Assembly (NCBI RefSeq): GCF_040581485.1
Contig: NC_090133.1
Span: 18,910,001 to 18,974,000 of the forward strand
Reading direction: 5' to 3'
DNA: 64,000 nt
From: Linepithema humile
Lineage: Eukaryota; Arthropoda; Insecta; Hymenoptera; Formicidae
Shown here piece by piece: positions 26,338 through 37,809 of the stretch. Made by a program: the position numbers and the translations under genes. Below the pieces are notes generated by a model. It worked only from the letters and a program-made list of their open reading frames with translations, did not search any database and was not told where the DNA came from. Numbering within the stretch: position 1 is the first letter of the stretch; each line of letters starts with the position of its first letter.

Positions 26338-26791
26338 ATGGCAGCAATACATCGAGAAGCGATACAAAAACAGATTCAACAGGACTGGGCTAACCGAGAA
26401 TACATAGAAGTTATCACTGGTAGCATAAAAAAGATTACGGACTTCCTTAATTCTTTTGGTAATGTGTCAAATTGTATTAAAATCTCTTATTCACTTGCAC
26501 CAGAGTGTTATTTAGCTTATGTATACATTTCTAATTTTTCCATATCTTTTTCAGATATGTCTTGCAGATCGAGAATAGCAGTCCTTAATGAGAAACTCAC
26601 AACCCTTGAACGGAGAATCGAATATCTTGAGGCATGTGTAAGTAATTCTTTGTATTCTCTAAACTGTAAAAATATACATATTAGATGACATTTTTTATGG
26701 TTGATAATATACCAAATATATCTTTTATTTATCATTTATTGCATAATGGCATTTGTTTTGACAGGTCACAAAGGGTGAAACGCTGACATAA
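26338..26791 (+). CDS. BRK1: BRICK1/HSPC300, WAVE regulatory complex subunit
   Basis: Smallest subunit of the pentameric WAVE/SCAR complex, which controls Arp2/3-driven actin branching downstream of Rac in the cytoplasm. Exons are 26338-26458, 26555-26637 and 26765-26791, joined in frame to 76 aa plus TAA; human BRK1 has 75. The protein is nearly identical to the family along its length: QQDWANREYIEVITGSIKKI, then ITDFLNSFDMSCRSR, then LNEKLTTLERRIEYLEACV, ending TKGETLT. It is one continuous coiled-coil helix. Splice sites are GTAATG/TTTTTCAG and GTAAGT/TTGACAG. Intron 1 is 96 nt, a multiple of three, and has no stop in frame. AATAAA at 26860-26865 is a probable polyadenylation signal. The gene is convergent with the NDUFA11-like gene, with stop codons 206 bp apart. 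Confidence 0.97.
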
Positions 26792-26859
26792 TTCTTCCAT
26801 GTGTAATGTTAATGCAATGTCTTTTTACAAATTTTTTTTATTTCCTGTACTAGAATCAG

Positions 26860-26865
26860 AATAAA
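26860..26865 (+). terminator. Candidate polyadenylation signal of BRK1
   Basis: AATAAA, 69 nt after the BRK1 stop codon. A minus-strand AATAAA at 26837-26842 may serve the convergent NDUFA11-like gene, so the two 3' ends may overlap. Confidence 0.55.
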
Positions 26866-26997
26866 TACATGTTGACAGTGGAAGATACGCTTCTCGTCCC
26901 TCTTCCCATCATCACTTGCACATAGTACAGCATATTCCCACTTAATTATATTAAATAACAACACTAATTATTTTCTTTATATACATACAAAAGATCA

Positions 26998-27583
26998 TTA
27001 CTCCCATGGCCTGGGTCCCCTAGGATCCTTGGTGAGAGTCATATCAATAGGGAAGGTAGTATATTGTGGTGTAGCTTTAAAATCCAATGTTATAACTTTA
27101 AGACCATTCAAATCGGCAAATTTCTTGCCTGCTGCGCATGCCATCAACATAATAGTAAAATAATAAGTGATCAATCCTTTTTTCTGCCAATGATGAAACA
27201 CTCCACCAGTAGCTATTGCTGCAATAGGAGAATAAAACGTTTCATAACTGTTTATAACAAAATTAAAATATCTAATTATTTATGTATTACATACAGGCGA
27301 GCACATAATTGGCATAACCATCCTTTCCTCTGATCTTTGTTGCTGTATATGCCACAGAGGCAAAAGTGGCACACATAGCAGTAATTGGTATCACCCAATA
27401 AGACATGCAATTTGCTGCTCCCCAAAAAGTTTGTGTTTGTGATAACAGTATGCAGTCATATATGCCTATGCCTACGCTGGTGCCAAATCCATACTTGGAC
27501 AGCCCGATCACCTTTTCAAATGGACGCTGGCCTTCAGGCGCATCGCTATATTTCCAGTTGTTTGCTAAGTAAGTTAAAAGCAT
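26998..27583 (-). CDS. NDUFA11: NDUFA11-like accessory subunit of mitochondrial complex I
   Basis: Membrane-arm accessory subunit of NADH:ubiquinone oxidoreductase in the inner mitochondrial membrane, related to the Tim17/22/23 fold. Two coding exons (27295-27583 and 26998-27218) join through GTATGT and TTGCAG to give 169 aa plus TAA; human NDUFA11 has 141. Features seen are an N-terminal DAPEGQRPFEK block, several hydrophobic segments (CILLSQTQTFWGAANCMSYW, VIPITAMCATFASVAYTA), the family-typical IRGKDGYANYVLA, and a charged C-terminus ending PRGPRPWE. The start at 27583 is the first ATG in this exon, which begins just upstream after a good acceptor (ATTTTCAG), so a separate 5'UTR exon is likely. 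A short coding extension in that exon cannot be excluded. It is divergent from the NDUFV3-like gene and convergent with BRK1. Confidence 0.88.
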
Positions 27584-28453
27584 GGTTGAGACTGAAAATA
27601 GAGTAATTACCATTAATGAATATGAAAAATATATAACAATTATGAAAGATAAGTTTCTTATAATTATTTATGTATTTATGCACATAAGAAATTTTTATAT
27701 ATTTCTAGAATTTTTAAGTAGCAATATTAATTTTAATGTTGACTAACACTTATGTAGTGGAATTATATATATATGCTCACAAATATCAATAGTGAAATAT
27801 TTAGTTATTTTTTATGCTAGCTATTATTTATCAATTTTATGTATCTCTTTTTAGTATTATACAATAATTAACCATCACACTACATTTGACAATAATTATT
27901 AGTTTATAATAATTATCATTTCAGCATTAAGTAACAATCATTGGTTTTATATGAACTATATATATCTACTATGTATTACTGGTTAACTTTTCTTCACAAA
28001 AGCTCTATGCAAAAGTTAAAAAACACTAAATATTGAAATAGCAGTCTAGACCAAAATGTGACATAACTTTGATATATACATACGTTAGTTTTTAGTCAGA
28101 TTTCGCTGACTTAATTCACCATAAACAGGCAATGGTGCGTTGATCAGGTTATGTCACCTTGTAATCAGCAGATACTTCATATGCAATGTAGATTGTGCAC
28201 TCACTACTGCAGATAGAACACAATTTATATTATGTAATGCTGACCAATTGCAGAGTTCCTTCTCAAGAAAGTCCACCAATGGAATACCGTAGCATCAAAA
28301 TTTCTCCTATTTTTTGCACTTCTACCAACTGTGAAACTTCATTCATTCGTGTGTATGATCGGAGAAGGACAATTCATTGTCAAGAGGACTGAAGACGTTT
28401 AGACTTCAAGAATATTTTCTAACTGTTGGCCTGTTGTTTACAATTGTCATAGA
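27584..28453. promoter_or_regulatory. Shared divergent intergenic region between two complex I genes
   Basis: This 870-bp AT-rich stretch separates the start codons of the NDUFA11-like (minus) and NDUFV3-like (plus) genes. It must contain the 5'UTR exon or exons of the first gene and the promoters of both. No classical TATA arrangement or known motif was recognised with confidence. Confidence 0.5.
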
Positions 28454-28943
28454 ATGTTGCACGTATTAGCGAGACAAGTGTCATTACAGGTATATATTAG
28501 AAATTATCCTTTGTCATTCTTAAAACTCTTGAGTTTATTTATAAACTTGTAACCTCTTTGCTTGTGAATGCTTTAAAATACAATTTTTATTGCTTCCAGA
28601 GAATAACAATCATTCCTTTACGGACATTTAGTGCACAGATTTCGGGCGAGAGCACTAGTCAATCTACTGTGAGTACCAATGTACCAGGTCTCAGCAAAAA
28701 TGTTGTCGATATACCAAACGCACGTAAGGCAAAAACATTACTTTATCAAATATTTGTTACAATATTAGAATTTTAATTTGAATTTTAATTTATCTAGCTG
28801 TAGGACCTAATGCCTCCAAAGATAAGGAATACAAGAATCCCGAATATTTCTGCTACCATGTGGATTCATTCGGGGAAGCTGAAGCAGAATTAGCAAAGTA
28901 TAGATTGCCAGCACCATCTAATAAGAAACCGTTCCATCAATAG
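28454..28943 (+). CDS. NDUFV3: NDUFV3-like subunit of mitochondrial complex I
   Basis: Small accessory subunit of the NADH-dehydrogenase module on the matrix side of complex I. Exons are 28454-28489, 28600-28723 and 28798-28943 (GTATAT/CTTCCAG and GTAAGG/TATCTAG), giving 101 aa plus TAG. The N-terminus (MLHVLARQVSLQRITIIPLR, then TFSAQ) has the arginine-rich, acid-free character of a mitochondrial presequence. A low-complexity serine/threonine linker follows. The C-terminus carries the family block YKNPEYFCYHVDSFGEAEAE followed by LAKYRLPAPS. That block is the only strongly conserved part of NDUFV3, so the call rests on it. ATTAAA at 29025-29030 may be the polyadenylation signal. The gene lies head-to-head with the NDUFA11-like gene. 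Confidence 0.85.
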
Positions 28944-29813
28944 ATAAATCCAAAGGAAAGATGTGAGATGTAGTGAAGCAAAAAATATAGTATATAAAAT
29001 GATGAATTTAATAAGTGGTAAGATATTAAATTAATAATTAATAATTAAAAAATTAAAAATATAATATGACAAGCAAGTGTTCAACTATATTGTATGTTTA
29101 AAGAAAACATTCAATCTAAATATTATTTATCTGCGCAATTTTTCGATTATTTTTATTTAAAAAAACAAAGTTACATATTTCGTTGAATATCACCGAGCAT
29201 TGCAGAACCTTAAATGTTAATCTTTAATTTGAATCTTTTTAATGTGATCTTAGCGACATTCTCAACTGGTTGAGAATCGCTGTGATTCATTACGTGAGTA
29301 TTACGAACGCATCCGAAGTCTGCGATCTGAGCGATCGGACTAGGCTGAAGCCTGAAGTGCTCGTCCCCTCTTATATCTAATCAGCTGATTTCTCCCGCTT
29401 AGAATTCCATCCTTATAATTCGTTGGTCCATGATGAGCGATGCATATACCGCTACCGGCGTTTGCGTACGCAGTTAAAAGGCGCCAGCTCGATTTCCGCT
29501 TACGAGCGGTGTGACGCATTCGTGCAATACCGGTGGAAGTCGAAGGTCCATAATAGTCGCTATTAATTATTCATACGTTGTTGATTCCACTGATTATTAT
29601 TATTCTTTGATTTGTTTTTACACATTACACGGTACTCGCCGTCATAAAAACAGTCTATCGTGAGTGTTCGGAGTTTCAAGTGTTCGTCTGGGACGTGCAG
29701 TATCTCACCGATGTGAATCTTTCGAGTGGATTTCTCGTTTTTTTTTTTTTGTTGAATCTCATTTTTCCGGTCGCGTTAAGGAATATACGAGTGTGTTCCA
29801 CGTATATCTGACC
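28944..29813. other. NDUFV3 3' flank and FPPS-like promoter/5'UTR
   Basis: AT-rich after the NDUFV3 stop, then a more GC-balanced part (29250-29813) leading to the start of the FPPS-like gene. No separate gene was seen. Confidence 0.5.
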
Positions 29814-32800
29814 ATGTCGTCCGTCGCGCGAAACAGATTCTTGTCGGTGTTCGGTGTTGCACGGCGCCTCACCACCGGTGACCACGCGCACGTCGGATGG
29901 ACGGGTGTACAGCGCGCGTGCTCCACTATGTATGATAGAAATCTGATGTGTTGGAGGTGTGTAAAAATGTGTAAATCTATTTGATGATTAAGCACTTTTT
30001 GCTGTGGCAAAAGAATTGTGGAATTTTTGTAATAAAATTTAATTTATTTTATTAAAAATTGATCTTGTTAGCAGAGTAAACATAAAATACTCTAAAAAAA
30101 ATGAGGAAGGTAGAAAAGTGAAACGGTAGTACTGTATCCATAGAGAAAACACATAGAGGCTAAAAATAGCATCTGTTTAGAAATGCGTAAGTGTAAGTTT
30201 AAAAAAGGAATTAACAGATATAAGATAAGACAGTAAATTAAAAATTAAGCTTTCTTTATGTCAAACTATAATTTAAATCAAAGAATATTTTTTTAATTCG
30301 AAATATTACAAACTTAGTTAAAACGTAGAACGATTTTTTAATAATGCATTCTAATATTGCATCTCAAATATTGCATTCTAATTAATTCTAATTAATTTTT
30401 TATACATATTTTTTTTAATTTTATTTAAAAAAGTAAAGAATGTGATTTTTTATAGTCTTATCAGCGAAAATTAAGAAACAAAACCTGAAAAAAGTTTTAT
30501 AATTGACACTTTTTTAATATATAGTTATACAAAATGATTAAATATATAATGCGATAATAAAAATATCACAAAACACTAAGACTGTAACATATGATGTGAT
30601 CAACACGAAAACTGATCGTTCTTTATTTTTTTCCATTGTGAAGATATCAGGAACATATTATAACGCTGATGGAAACGTTTATCGAACACCTGCACGATAA
30701 TTTCTTGTTGATTTTTCATGATGCGTATTTTGTCGAACGGTAATATAATGGCGGTTAGATGAGAATAAATAAGAAGATTTTCAAACGCGGTGTCGAGGTT
30801 AATCAATAAAACGGGTTTTCTTTTCAAGTTCCGTTAGATTTTTATTAGATTCTCATTCCATGGAAGTTTTACCAGATATCATCGTGTATACTGAGACACA
30901 AAATACTTCCAAATTTTCAATCTTAATTTAATTAGGACACAAATTGACATATGATAACTCTATCAAAATTAATCAATTATTAACGCAACCGAATTGAAAC
31001 GCGAGCTTTTTCTTTCATTATCGATTCATATCGCTCAATGAGAACGACGTCATGTGTTGTAAAATTGCATATATACGTGACTTTTATTTTGTGATATTCC
31101 TTGCTTGAAATTCGCAAAAATCGCGATGCGAATCCGAGGCTCCACACGTTGGAACGCATCTTGTTAGATTGATGATAAGGTTGTTTACGCTTCTGGACAC
31201 GCTCTGCGTGCGTTTCGTAATATACATAATCTACACCGTGTATTTATATCTATACTGTATTATCAGATAGAATACTTTGACGATAAGTAACAATTATATT
31301 TTTACAACAACTATTTTGTGTTATTTATTTTTATTAATATTTTATTATATATCGAGCAAACAACAAAAAATCTGATGCTATAATTTGAAATTTTAGATAC
31401 GGAAATTGATTATCACTCAAGTTTGGACTTTCCAAGATATGTAAAGTGATCGATATGTATTTTAGTTGACTAATAAGAATAATAGAAAAGCTAGATAAAG
31501 ATATGTAAAATTTTGAAAATTTAGCTCAATTATATCAAACGATTTTAAGAAACTATTTTTTGTATCACCTGTATCTAAGATATAGAAAACGTGAAATATT
31601 CTTCGAGATTCGCTATTTAACCTTTTAGAAGACAATCGAATGACAAGATATGATACATAATGACATAATAAATACACAAATAACATATAAATCGAAATAT
31701 AAATGTTATTTACTTAGAATTTTAGTTCAATATAATTATCAAGATGATGCATAAAATTTTGTAAAATTTTTAAAGAACAATTATTGTTGCTTTCAACAAC
31801 TATATAAATATTTATTAAGTTTATAATACCCATTATATATATATATATATACCCATATATACCTATTATTCACTAATCGCGTTGTAGTTACGGGAGAACA
31901 TAAAAGGATTGATTGTCGATGCAAATGAACACGATAATGCATGCGAATGTGTGAGTAATGATATGGTTATCACCTGATACAAGGTGAAGACCTTCCGCAT
32001 CTGATAGTTTTACGCAACTAAAGTCATTTATATACGTTTTTTCATCCTTTCAAGTTTGTTTTCATAGCTAACAGATCAGAAAAAATAATGAAGGATAAAA
32101 TTATATATCGGTTAAGACCACCGCAAGACAATTAGTTAGTGTCATAATTCAGAAAAAAGAAACTTTAAATCAATTTAAGAAGAACCGAAAAACATGTTTT
32201 TAGAAAAATATACAAAGGTATTATTATTATTTTTTTAAAACAACAAAGGCATTATTATTATTTTATAAAATGCATATATATGTTTAGTATAATAAATATA
32301 AATGTTAAGTATTATATTTTATTCAAATTTATGAATAGCTTATTACAGAGTCACAATTGTTTGTAGTACTAATTTAACTGATATTTAATTAAGAAAACAA
32401 AATGTTACAAATTTTGCTAGTGTATTTAAATTATATACGGTAACACAATTCACAAATTAGATATGGATTATTCCAATTTTTGAATACTTCTTTTGATCTG
32501 CTTGCACTGATTAAACGATAAAATATTGCATACGAAATGATAGTTTACAATACAAAGTTCAGCTAAAAATATTTTTTACTTTGATATTTACATGATAATA
32601 GTCTAGTAAATATTATACTTGATTCTTCCTTAATCGTACAAAGCGTTGTTACACGTTTTACTTTGTATATTTACAGGATTATTTAATTATGTATTTTTCA
32701 CTAAATTATTTATCGGGAAAAAAGTTTTCTATCAAATTTTTTCACATAGATTTCTAACAAAAATTTGATTTCTCTTAGAAACTTTGAAGAAAACTGATGT

Positions 32801-34997
32801 GTTTATTTAAATAATTAATTAAGCTTTAAACAATTTATTCAAGATGTGTGTATTCGTTATATGAAATTCTTTAATATAAATTACGTTAAAGTCACTTTAA
32901 AGTTTGATCTGTTTGAAACGCGATCGTTATTGTATACTATTGTACTATCTAATCTATGTGCAGGCTTTTTGTGACTAATGTATTGTAATATATTAAGGTA
33001 TTAATATTAATATTGTATTATCATTTTCTATAGATATGTATTATTCCAATACAAGGATATATATATATCTATAGAAATGAAAAGTCTTCAGTTTTGCATT
33101 TTTCTTCTTCCAAGTAAGAGACCTCAATCGAACTCGGTAATTCCTAATAATTGACTTTCCTCAATTTTTTAGGATATCGAATTGTAACGTGAGAATGGCT
33201 CATTCCGTGACACCGCCTGCATGGGTAACAAGCAAGGATGAAAGTCGTGAGATGATGGCTGTGTGGCCAGACATTGTTCGAGATCTTACGGAACCAGCCA
33301 GGAATTCGGACATTTCAAATCTTGCTAAATGGCTGACAAAAGTAAGTCATTATTGAAATTATTAAAATACAGTCAGACGAGACATCAGAGATGGAATGAT
33401 AAAAAAATAGATCGATTTATTCTTGGACAAATCTCTTCAAGCTAATCAAAGAGATTGCAAAATAATAGAATGTACAGTGTAATGTAATTACAATAAAAAA
33501 TTTGATTTTTAACTTTTATAACGATGGCGTGTAAATTTGTAAAAAGTAAATCATGGAAATTCAAGGACATCTATAAATAGAAGCATATAAATTAATAAAG
33601 TTGCCAGTAGAAAGTTGTAGAAAACCGCTATTTTGTTAAAACTTGAGAAAATTCTAATGAGACGAAATGCGAGGCGATAAATCCGAATGAATATGCAGAT
33701 TAATATACTTATTTTTATTTTATAGGTATTACAGTACAATGTTCCAGGAGGAAAAAAAACTCGCGGTTTATCATTAGTGTACGCCTATAAAATGTTGGCA
33801 CCTAGCGATCAACTCACAGAAGAAAACATTCGTCTAGCACGAATCTTAGGATGGTGTGTGGAACTGGTGCGTAACTTTGTAACACTTTATGGCACTAATA
33901 TCTCATGTAAACTAATTCGAATGAGTGAAAAATTTATATTTATGTATCGTAATATTGTTATGCACAGCTACAATCTTTTTTCCTCGTGCTCGACGATATT
34001 CAAGACCGATCGTTACTTCGCCGAAACCAACCGTGTTGGTATTTGCACAATGATTTAGGTTTGGCAGCAATCAACGATGCCGTGTTAATAGAGAAATCGA
34101 TGTATTATTTACTTCAAAAACACTTCAAAGGGAGAGAGTGTTATATTGATCTGCTAGAAACATTTCAGGATGTAAGTAACAATATCACTCTTTCGATTAT
34201 ACATTAATGCGAATAGTTTATCAGACAGTTTTTTTATCAAAATGCTTTAACAGATGGGATTGAAGACTATAATGGGCCAGGCTTTAGATTTACTTTCCAC
34301 CAATTTCGGCAAAAAGCTGAATCTGGATCTATTTACGATGGATCGATATAATTCTATTGTTAAATACAAAACGGCATACTACTCGTTCATCTTGCCAGTA
34401 ACCGCGGCAATGCATTTGGTAAGTGTATTTAAATTTCTTTATACAGAAACGAAGAGAGAGACTCTGTTGAGCTTTAACTTTATTCACATCCTTTGATTTA
34501 GGCTAGGATAAAGGACCCGGAGATGTTTAGGCAAACCAGAACGATTCTGTTAGAAATGGGACACTTTTTCCAAGTCCAAGACGATTATTTAGGTTGTTAC
34601 GGGAATTCTGAAGTAATTGGTAAGGATAGTACCGATATAGAAGAGGGAAAATGTACGTGGCTGGTTGTCGTGGCTCTTCAACGTGTCACACCAGAGCAGC
34701 GCAAAATTTTAGATGTGAGTATTATTTATCAAATAGATTGTCGCATAAAAATACTGTTGCATTAATCAGTTCTTTCCTTTTGTTTTCATTATATAGGAAT
34801 GTTATGGTTCCTCAGATAAGGAAAAAGTGAGACGTGTGATGCAACTTTACAATGATTTGGGTTTGCCAAACACTTATTCCATATACGAAGAAGAGACATA
34901 TAATTTACTTAACACCCATATACAGCAAATATCACGCGGGCTTCCACACAGCCTCTTTCTCAAGTTATTGGAAAAGATTTATCGCAGATCGTCATGA
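29814..34997 (+). CDS. Farnesyl diphosphate synthase family enzyme with altered second Asp-rich motif
   Basis: Trans-isoprenyl diphosphate synthases of this family condense IPP with allylic diphosphates, supplying farnesyl diphosphate for juvenile hormone, prenylation and pheromones. Seven exons (29814-29956, 33173-33341, 33726-33866, 33968-34171, 34254-34418, 34502-34714, 34797-34997) join in frame to 411 aa plus TGA. Residues 1-21 (MSSVARNRFLSVFGVARRLTT) resemble a mitochondrial presequence. IPP-binding VPGGKKTRG, the first motif DDIQD (160-164) preceded by FF, and KYKTAYYSF are intact. The second motif reads DDYLG (301-305), where DDxxD is usual, so its third aspartate is glycine. Two more conserved places differ: the TRRG stretch after the first motif is LRRN, and GKxGTDI is GKDSTDI. 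It is therefore probably a diverged FPPS paralogue; product and activity cannot be read from sequence. The ATG at 33195 could start a shorter cytosolic form. AATAAA lies at 35193-35198. Confidence 0.92.
29957..33172 (+). other. Intron 1 of the FPPS-like gene
   Basis: A 3.2-kb very AT-rich intron separating the presequence exon from the catalytic exons. It contains short simple repeats, for example TA runs at about 31832-31852, and duplicated ATTATTATTATTTT segments near 32220-32265. No nested gene was recognised. Confidence 0.7.
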
Positions 34998-35192
34998 GAG
35001 TATTTGTACATCGATTCAAAATTAAGGAATGAGATATGTTCTGTAAATGTCAAGGACATCTTTTTCTACTTTATACATACATAAATACATATATATTTTG
35101 AATCTCTTTAAATATTATTTTAAAGTGAAAAATATCAGAGGATTTATAAAACTGTTATATATAAGAGAATATTCCATTTAGATTAAAACATC

Positions 35193-35198
35193 AATAAA
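35193..35198 (+). terminator. Candidate polyadenylation signal of the FPPS-like gene
   Basis: AATAAA about 196 nt after the stop codon, in an AT-rich 3' flank. Confidence 0.45.
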
Positions 35199-35495
35199 AA
35201 AATGCTTAAAACGTTTGACATTATTGTATCTCTTAATGATTTTCTTCTAATCTATGAAAAGTTTATTTTGTAAAAACTTAAAAAAAATATTTATCTCAAA
35301 ATAAATCAACAAAATGTGATATATTATATCATGACAGTTTAAAAAAAAAAGTCATGCATGATTATATATTTGATAAATCTTAAAAATTACTCGTATAAAA
35401 TCTATAAAAATTTTTACTTTACATTCTACATTATAGTCATATACATTATAGTCATATCTATTTATAATAATATTAAACAATCTTGTATTAATTAT

Positions 35496-35501
35496 TTTAT
35501 T
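35496..35501 (-). terminator. Candidate polyadenylation signal of the NOL8-like gene
   Basis: AATAAA on the minus strand, about 78 nt after the stop codon of the NOL8-like gene. Confidence 0.5.
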
Positions 35502-35578
35502 TTTCTACAGTCCTTATGTTTTACAAAACATAAAATTGAAAAATAGAGCAATACTTATCACTAGAATTATATTTAGCA

Positions 35579-37174
35579 CTAAAAATATTTATTACGAGAC
35601 TTTACTATTCTTTTTACTTTTCTCTTCTTATCCCACGGCTGATTTCTCTTTTCATTTTTTCGAACTTTTGTACGTACAATCATTTTCAACTTGCGCCTCA
35701 AGTTCTTGAATTCATCACTCAAAGTAGCTTCTGTATTGAAAAATTTTACAGCCTCTGAAAATACAACATATTTATCTTATTTGTAGAATAAATGGCAATC
35801 TAATTTTATGATTTTAGATACATACCATTAAACCGTACATCTCTGTCATCAAAAAACAAAGTATCTCTATATCCAAAAATGTTATTTGTATTAGTATTAT
35901 TTTTAGCCTCATCGATCATTTGTTCATCTGCATCTGGTACATTATCTACATCTTCATTATCAGATATATTACACTTAAATGCATCATTTGCAGTAAAATT
36001 AAACTTAAATTTTTGTACTTTATTATTTTTTGAAATAGATGCGTCATAATCCTTGCTATTTTCTGAAAATAAGATATAAATGTGTGTGTGTGTATATATA
36101 AATATTGAAAAAGATAATTACAGTGTTAACAGTATAATGAAACATTTATATATTTATATTATCTTTTTAATAAATACCTGTATCATCCTTTTCTTTCCCA
36201 TGCACTTTTAACAAACTAAACTCTTCTTTCTGCTTTAGACTTTCTGCCAAGGTATCGGACACAATATAATAAATATCTTTTGATACCTCTACAGATGCAG
36301 GCTCCTCAATTTCTGCCACAGATTTATCTCGTTTCTTCTTCTTGCTTTTTTTCTCTTTAATTTCTTCTTCTTGATGTGTAGGTTTTACTTCATATTCGTA
36401 ATGTCCATTTTCAGTTGGATCATATCGTATCATCAATTCTTTTCTGTGAACATTATCAGTTTGAATATTTAATGATACATAATTATAATTAATTCCTGTT
36501 GTCACAAGTTTTGCTTATCTGAATTTCTTACTTAGTTGTTTCAGTATCCTGTTTTGTTTCCTGGTGTTTTGTTCTTAGAGGTGCTCCTAAAATACTTTCT
36601 AAAATATCTAACTGCTTTTCTTTCTCTTTCTGCAAATTACTTTGATCGATATCTTCTACAAGTTCAGTTTTCTCACTTTGATGATCGTTTTCAGTAAAGC
36701 GATCATCTAAAGTAAATCGTGCATCATTCCCAAGAATAGCCTATAGTAATAAATTAATATTAGTATCTTTAATTTAACAATAATAAAACATTGCAATTTA
36801 TGAAATACTAACCTTTTTACTTTTCTTAGTGTTAAATTCTTCTTCATTCCATAAATGATCTTTTTCATTTTTATTGTCATTATCATCATCACTGTCAAAC
36901 AAATCTTTATTCTTCCTCTTTTTTAACTTTGTGCTTTGTTGTACATCAGTGTCATCATCAAATATAATTTTCTTATTTTTCGTAGTATCCTATAAATATC
37001 ATATAAATAAAAAAATATAAAATAATTACCATAAACACAATAAGTATAGTGAATAGGCTAAATTACCAAGTTACTTAAGGCTTGTCGGATAATTTCCTCC
37101 CTTGCTTTAAACACCCGTTTTTTTTCTTTCAAGGCTTGTAAGCGTTTCTTTTCAGATTCAGTAATTATACTCAT
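35579..37174 (-). CDS. NOL8-like lysine-rich (probably nucleolar) protein, no RRM
   Basis: Six exons (37067-37174, 36813-36989, 36532-36740, 36178-36443, 35826-36062, 35579-35754) join in frame to 390 aa plus TAG. The order of conserved pieces recalls the C-terminal half of NOL8, a nucleolar protein linked to rRNA processing: an N-terminal charged helix (SEKKRLQALKEKKRVF), a block with IIFDDDTD, an acidic LFDSDDDND, then ARFTLDDRFTEND, long Lys/Glu-rich spacers, and a terminal FFDDRDVRFNEAVKFF segment ending in a basic tail. NOL8 normally begins with an RRM; none is visible here or upstream on this strand to 37.8 kb, and the start ATG sits near the apparent gene 5' end. So this is either a shortened orthologue or a gene whose RRM exon I missed. 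It is convergent with the FPPS-like gene. Confidence 0.62.
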
Positions 37175-37809
37175 CTTGAGAACAATTATATTAACAAAAA
37201 CATTCCTAAGATGAAATAAGCATGTAACTTCTTTTTCTTTAGCTTATTGTAGATTTTCTAACCTAAACTAAAGCATGCAGGCAACGTGGTTAGATTTGAG
37301 ATGTGAACGATGGTGAACGACGCAAACAGCAGTAGCAGGAATGGAGGGGTAACCGCATACATACGCAAGCTACGTACATGTGAGCTCCGCGCTTTGGACA
37401 CTAGAAAAGAACAGACATACTACATATTTCTGTTTGTCAGTACAATCGGAGGTTTACAGTCTATAAATAATTTAAAATTTGTGTTAATTGTTTTATTAAA
37501 TAACAATTACATTAGTTGAATACAATTCATATTTATATTTTTTATACTATATATATTTTTTAAACATTGTTTTTAGTGTAAGTGTAATAAACACATAAAA
37601 ATACTTAGAAAAATCTTTTAAACAAATTAAAAAATTTGAAAACTATTTTTGCTGAGTACTTATTCTAAAATTTGTGAGATTATGTTTAAATTTTAGCAGA
37701 CGTAAAAACTATTCTAAATAGACTTCGTTGTACAGGTACTAATAAGTCACTTATATTTTCATATTTACAATTATAAACTAAATTGAATTAACTAGAATCG
37801 TTTTTGTAG

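Noticed and set aside
26338..26688. A 116-aa continuous protein from the BRK1 start
   Set aside because: It reads through intron 1 and into intron 2; removing GTAATG...TTTTTCAG and GTAAGT...TTGACAG gives the highly conserved 76-aa BRK1.
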